A stretch of 53,713 nt of DNA from an uncultured Lachnospiraceae bacterium (GTDB lineage: Bacteria; Bacillota; Clostridia; Lachnospirales; Lachnospiraceae), in the NCBI GenBank assembly GCA_910585715.1, contig CAJUEX010000008.1, positions 1 through 53,713 on the forward strand, given 5' to 3'. Positions 50,592 through 53,713 of the stretch are shown here, piece after piece. The notes beneath the pieces were generated by a model. The model was not told where the DNA came from, made no database searches, and was given only the letters and a program-made list of their open reading frames with translations. The position numbers were made by a program, and so were the translations under genes. Positions within the stretch are counted from its first letter, which is position 1. Every line of letters begins with the position of its first letter.

Positions 50592-51038
50592 ATGAACAGT
50601 AAAATAACAAAGATTACAAAATTAATTTTGGATACCATGTATTTTTTAGGGATACCTGTATGTATTTCCCTGCCTTTTACCTTTAAGCTGTACGGGCAGA
50701 TAAATTCTTATTTCCGGGAATATTACTGGCAACTGGTAGTTTTATTCTTTTTGTCGGGAATATTTGCCATTCTCATTATTGGAGAGCTTAGGAAAATGTT
50801 TCGGACAGTTTTAAACAATGACTGCTTTGTAAAGGAAAATGTAACCAGTCTGCGCAAAATGGGCACCTATAGCTTTTGCATTGCAGTAATTACTGCAATC
50901 CGCCTGTTTCTTTATATTACGCCGGGAGTATTAGTTGTGGTTCTGGTTTTTCTCATAGCAGGACTATTCAGCAAGGTATTGTCAGAAGTTTTTGATAAAG
51001 CCGTAACCTATAAACTTGAAAATGACTTCACAATATAG
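50592..51038 (+). CDS. DUF2975 family membrane protein
   Basis: The 148-residue protein has four membrane segments and the DUF2975 core (FRTVLNNDCFVKENVTSLRKMGTYSF, key residues PF/CFVxENVxxLRKxG). Always found beside a YozG-type HTH, as here; their joint role is unknown. The start is preceded by AGAGAGGGCC. Twelve bases separate it from the HTH gene. Confidence 0.85.
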   Translation: MNSKITKITKLILDTMYFLGIPVCISLPFTFKLYGQINSYFREYYWQLVVLFFLSGIFAILIIGELRKMFRTVLNNDCFVKENVTSLRKMGTYSFCIAVITAIRLFLYITPGVLVVVLVFLIAGLFSKVLSEVFDKAVTYKLENDFTI

Positions 51039-51050
51039 GAGGACGGAAAA

Positions 51051-51275
51051 ATGGCAATCATAATAAATTTAGATGTGGTTATGGCAAAACGCAAGGTAGG
51101 ACTGACAGAGCTGGCAGGCGAAATTGATATTACACTGGCAAACTTATCTATCCTGAAAAATAACAAGGCAAAAGCAGTAAGACTTACAACTTTGGATTCT
51201 ATTTGTAAGGCGCTGGACTGTCAGCCGGGAGATATTCTTCAATACGTGCCGGATGAAGAAGCCGGAAAAGAATAA
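51051..51275 (+). CDS. YozG-like small XRE regulator
   Basis: The 74-residue HTH protein (MAIIINLDVVMAKRKVGLTE, IDITLANLSILKNNKAKAVR, TLDSICKALDCQPGDIL) is typical of DUF2975 partners. AGGAGGACGG lies just before the ATG. Presumably it represses this operon. Confidence 0.9.
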   Translation: MAIIINLDVVMAKRKVGLTELAGEIDITLANLSILKNNKAKAVRLTTLDSICKALDCQPGDILQYVPDEEAGKE

Positions 51276-51344
51276 TAAGCTTTACAGAGGATATTTCGTA
51301 GCTTAATGACCCGATATTCAGAAAAATTTAGAGAGGAATGTATT

Positions 51345-52925
51345 ATGAATGAAAATAACTATCCTAACATACCTGTACCGCAGGTGGAAGCAGTTATCAA
51401 GAAAGAGGAAACGGAAAGATTACTGGCAGGTGAAAACGATACGGTAAAAGAGATTCTGGTTCATTTTGAGTTTTTTGGCATAATCAGTATTTTGTATGGT
51501 TTGTTTTACTGTTTTTGCCTGTATAAAAATTATTCAGGCATTACGATGCCGCTCTTTACAGCAGGAACATTTGCTTACTTTATCAGTTGCATGAAGAAAC
51601 TGGGAATTTGTTTAAAAAAAGATGCATGGTTTTATATAGTATCTGCATGTTTATTAAGTTTTTCCAATTTCCTTACATCCAGCGGAGTATTGATATTTTT
51701 TAATTATATCGGAATTATATTTTTAATATTTGGTTTTTTGATTCATCATTTTTATAATGATAAAAAATGGCATTTTGGAAAACAGGCTGTTTCCATGAGT
51801 TCATTATTTTTTGGAATGATTGCCTGTCTTCATTATCTGCCCAAAGGCTTTTCCTGTTATAAAAAGAAAAAGGAAAATGTCTCGGGAAAAGACGGCAAGG
51901 GAAAATATATCTGGCTTGGAATTTTGATTGCAATTCCTCTGCTTATGGTGGTATGCGCTCTTCTTGTAAGTGCGGATGCAGTTTTCCGTTCAGTTTTTCA
52001 GAATATGTTTCAGGGCGTTGTATTGCCTACGAACCTGATTGGAATAGTATTTACGGTTGCGGTTGGCATTCTGGGCTCTTATGGTATGCTCATATGGCTT
52101 TCCAAAAAACAGCTTCAGGAGGAATGTACGGATAAGAAAACATTAGAACCTTTAATTGCAATTACCTTTACATCCCTGTTGACGGTTATTTATCTTATAT
52201 TCAGCATGATACAGATTTTGTATTTATTTATGGGAAATATGGAACTGCCTTCCGGCTACACTTATGCAGGCTATGCAAGAGAAGGATTCTTCCAGCTGCT
52301 TTTTGTATGCTGTATCAATTTAGGGATTGTGCTGGTTTGTGCGGAGCGGTTTCGGGATAATATTTTACTGAAAATTATTTTAACTGTTTTTTCTGCATGT
52401 ACTTATATTATGATTGCTTCCAGCGCCATGCGCATGAGTTTGTATGTTGCAACCTACTATCTGACTTTTCTGCGTGTGCTGGTATTATGGACATTGGCGG
52501 TGCTGGCACTGCTGCTTACCGGTATTTTAGTTTCTATCTATAGGGAAAGCTTTCCGTTGTTCAGCTATTGCATGGTGGTTGTTACTACTTGCTATCTGAT
52601 ATTCAGCCTGGCAAAACCGGATTATTTTATTGCAAAATATAATCTTTCCAAAGCAATAAGCTGTTATAGTCAGATGCCGGAGGATATGGCAGACAATTTA
52701 TATGAAGATGGATATCTGGATGAGAATTATCTATTTTACCACCTTAGCCTTGATGCAGTTCCTGCCATGGAAGAGGCCGGGCTTTTTGCTCAAAAAGGAG
52801 TGTTGAAGGTGCAGGATGATAAATTAAAGAATTATAGTGCCAGAGTGAAATATGAAACAGAAAACATGGGACTTCGGAGCTTTAATTTATCAAGGTACAG
52901 GGCAGGGAAAATCGCGGAAAGGTAA
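51345..52925 (+). CDS. DUF4153/DUF4173-type polytopic membrane protein
   Basis: The 526-residue protein has about 12-13 membrane segments, with a polar start (MNENNYPNIPVPQVEAVIKK). Motifs FMGNMELPSGYTYAGYAREGFFQLLFVCCINLGIVL (key YAGYAREGFFQLLxVxxIN) and MRMSLYVATYYLTFLRVLVLW are typical of DUF4173 proteins. The C-terminal part (YNLSKAISCYSQMPEDMADNLY) is soluble and TPR-like in character. Third gene of the DUF2975 operon, 69 bp after the HTH. Function unknown. Confidence 0.85.
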   Translation: MNENNYPNIPVPQVEAVIKKEETERLLAGENDTVKEILVHFEFFGIISILYGLFYCFCLYKNYSGITMPLFTAGTFAYFISCMKKLGICLKKDAWFYIVSACLLSFSNFLTSSGVLIFFNYIGIIFLIFGFLIHHFYNDKKWHFGKQAVSMSSLFFGMIACLHYLPKGFSCYKKKKENVSGKDGKGKYIWLGILIAIPLLMVVCALLVSADAVFRSVFQNMFQGVVLPTNLIGIVFTVAVGILGSYGMLIWLSKKQLQEECTDKKTLEPLIAITFTSLLTVIYLIFSMIQILYLFMGNMELPSGYTYAGYAREGFFQLLFVCCINLGIVLVCAERFRDNILLKIILTVFSACTYIMIASSAMRMSLYVATYYLTFLRVLVLWTLAVLALLLTGILVSIYRESFPLFSYCMVVVTTCYLIFSLAKPDYFIAKYNLSKAISCYSQMPEDMADNLYEDGYLDENYLFYHLSLDAVPAMEEAGLFAQKGVLKVQDDKLKNYSARVKYETENMGLRSFNLSRYRAGKIAER

Positions 52926-52930
52926 CAAAT

Positions 52931-53090
52931 GTAATAGTTCAGCCCTCTGCTGTCTCCCATAGAAATCAGAACTGACGGCGAGCAGAAAGTGTTTCTGCGT
53001 CGCCCCGCTCCCGCTCTGATAAAAACGCAGCAGTGCTAAGCTTGAAAGAATCTGGCTAAGCACTGCTGCGTTTATAAGGGTGTAACAGTT
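52931..53090. repeat. Hairpin repeat element, copy 6 (right arm lost)
   Basis: The left arm GTAATAGTTCAGCCCTCTGC and the core in reverse orientation (TTTCTGCGTCGCC, CTCTGATAAAAACGCAGCAG, TGCTAAGCTTGAAAGAATC) are present. After GCTGCGTTTATAAGGG the expected GACTCCTTTAGAAA and the whole right arm are missing. Instead TAACAGTTCA (53083-53092) appears in direct, not inverted, orientation. This copy has been deleted or rearranged. Confidence 0.85.
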
Positions 53091-53095
53091 CAAAC

Positions 53096-53363
53096 AAGCT
53101 GTCCTGTTATATAGGGGCTCCTTTTTTCTTTTTGAAATTTTTTATATTCATTTTATATTTCAGGATTGAAGTATTCTTCCGTTTGTGTTAATATGGGAAT
53201 ACATTCAAATGATGGGAAATTCAATAACGTTTTTACGTTCTGGGCAGTTCGCCAAAGATTCCAATTTGAGTTTATTATCAATAGTATATTTGTACCTTGA
53301 AAACAGTATAGACAAACGATTTAACGTATGATATTATATGTAATATGATAAGGCGGTGAAAAT
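53096..53363 (+). promoter_or_regulatory. Upstream region of the coiled-coil repeat gene
   Basis: No gene. A promoter fits: TAGACA (53309-53314), a 17-bp spacer and TATTAT (53332-53337), 27 bases before the start codon. The remaining sequence is AT-rich and unremarkable. Confidence 0.5.
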
Positions 53364-53713
53364 ATGGAAGAAAGAATACTTGCTGTAATGATGGAAGAGT
53401 TTGCATATATGCATAAAGAGTTTGCGTATATGCATAAGGAATTTGATGCAATTCATGAAGAGATGGACGGAATGCATGAAGAGATTCATGAAATCCGGGA
53501 AGACTTAGCGGGAGTGCATGAAGAGATTCATGAAATCCGGGAAGACCTTGCAGGAGTACATGAAGAAATCCGGGAAATCCGGGAGGATTTAGCGGGAGTG
53601 CATGAAGAAATCCGAGAAATCCGAGAGGATCTGGCAGGAGTACATGAAGAAATCCGAGAAATCCGAGAGGATCTGGCAGGAGTACATGAAGAAATCCGAG
53701 AAATCCGAGAGGA
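53364..53713 (+). CDS. Coiled-coil 14-residue repeat protein (runs off the window)
   Basis: The first 116 codons are present; no stop is reached. MEERILAVMMEEFAYMHKEF leads into HEEMDGM and then near-identical units HEEIHEIREDLAGV or HEEIREIREDLAGV. At 14 residues (two heptads) each, this is a long, highly charged coiled coil. The DNA unit is 42 bp: the CAT codon recurs at 53475, 53517, 53559, 53601, 53643 and 53685. The start has AAGGCGGTGA upstream. Length variation by repeat slippage is likely. Function unknown. Confidence 0.8.
   Translation, partial: MEERILAVMMEEFAYMHKEFAYMHKEFDAIHEEMDGMHEEIHEIREDLAGVHEEIHEIREDLAGVHEEIREIREDLAGVHEEIREIREDLAGVHEEIREIREDLAGVHEEIREIRE

Noticed and set aside
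15824..53090. CRISPR array made of the recurrent hairpin repeats
   Set aside because: Copies are kilobases apart, about 220 bp long, in both orientations and without spacers or cas genes. No CRISPR array is visible in the window.

Overview
The window looks like a chromosomal segment of a low-GC, motile, spore-forming gut-type member of the Firmicutes, most likely Clostridia/Lachnospiraceae. Supporting signs are AT-rich DNA with strong Shine-Dalgarno sites, flagellin with FliS behind a sigma-28-type promoter, a BofA sporulation gene behind a sigma-E-like promoter, a T-box in front of a type-3 prolyl-tRNA synthetase, a Clostridia-style Tad pilus locus and DUF2975/YozG-like regulator pairs.

Layout. 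1-2.5 kb: the 5' end of an IS110-type transposase gene, then an ABC-F ribosome-protection gene behind a long structured leader with a three-residue leader peptide (MRN). 2.7-4.7 kb: tRNA-Lys, a TatD nuclease and RsmA. 4.8-10.3 kb: a 1164-residue protein (TPR-like start, acidic middle with seven 51-bp proline-rich repeats, C-terminal AAA+ fold without the P-loop lysine) next to the glycogen branching enzyme. 10.6-15.6 kb: a flagellar transcription unit (large repeat protein with a possible FliK-like end, flagellin, FliS). 15.5-16.4 kb: YaaL-like and BofA genes. 16.5-27.1 kb: a tad operon with two prepilin peptidases, a degenerate TadZ, TadA, TadB, an enlarged TadC, a Flp pilin, three TadE/G-like pseudopilins and an FHA protein. 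27-30.7 kb: rhomboid protease, flavodoxin/SCP2 fusion, HIT, DtxR-like regulator and TraX. 31-34 kb: an XRE regulator with eight decapeptide repeats, and a two-component system. 34.4-36 kb: a toxin-antitoxin pair (MqsR-like toxin; zinc-HTH-Panacea antitoxin). 36-38.6 kb: pseudouridine synthase, a frame-split CPBP protease and an AI-2E family membrane protein. 38.8-43.4 kb: a cassette of two related small secreted proteins, a lipoprotein, two permeases and an ABC ATPase that resembles a bacteriocin-type export or immunity cluster. 43.4-48.1 kb: a decayed PP2C gene, T-box-proS, a small membrane protein, a HAD phosphatase and a GNAT. 48.6-53 kb: a CPBP protease, two successive 'membrane protein plus tiny HTH' modules and a DUF4153/4173-type membrane protein. 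The window ends inside a gene built from 42-bp coiled-coil repeats.

A family of about 220-bp hairpin repeats is scattered between operons (six copies). All share a core of about 100 bp, but the outer arms differ between copies while staying complementary within each copy (58 of 58 bp perfect in the copy at 31892-32123). With the secreted-protein/ABC cassette and the split CPBP gene carrying a perfect -1 slippery heptamer, these are the parts of the window that ordinary annotation would explain least.
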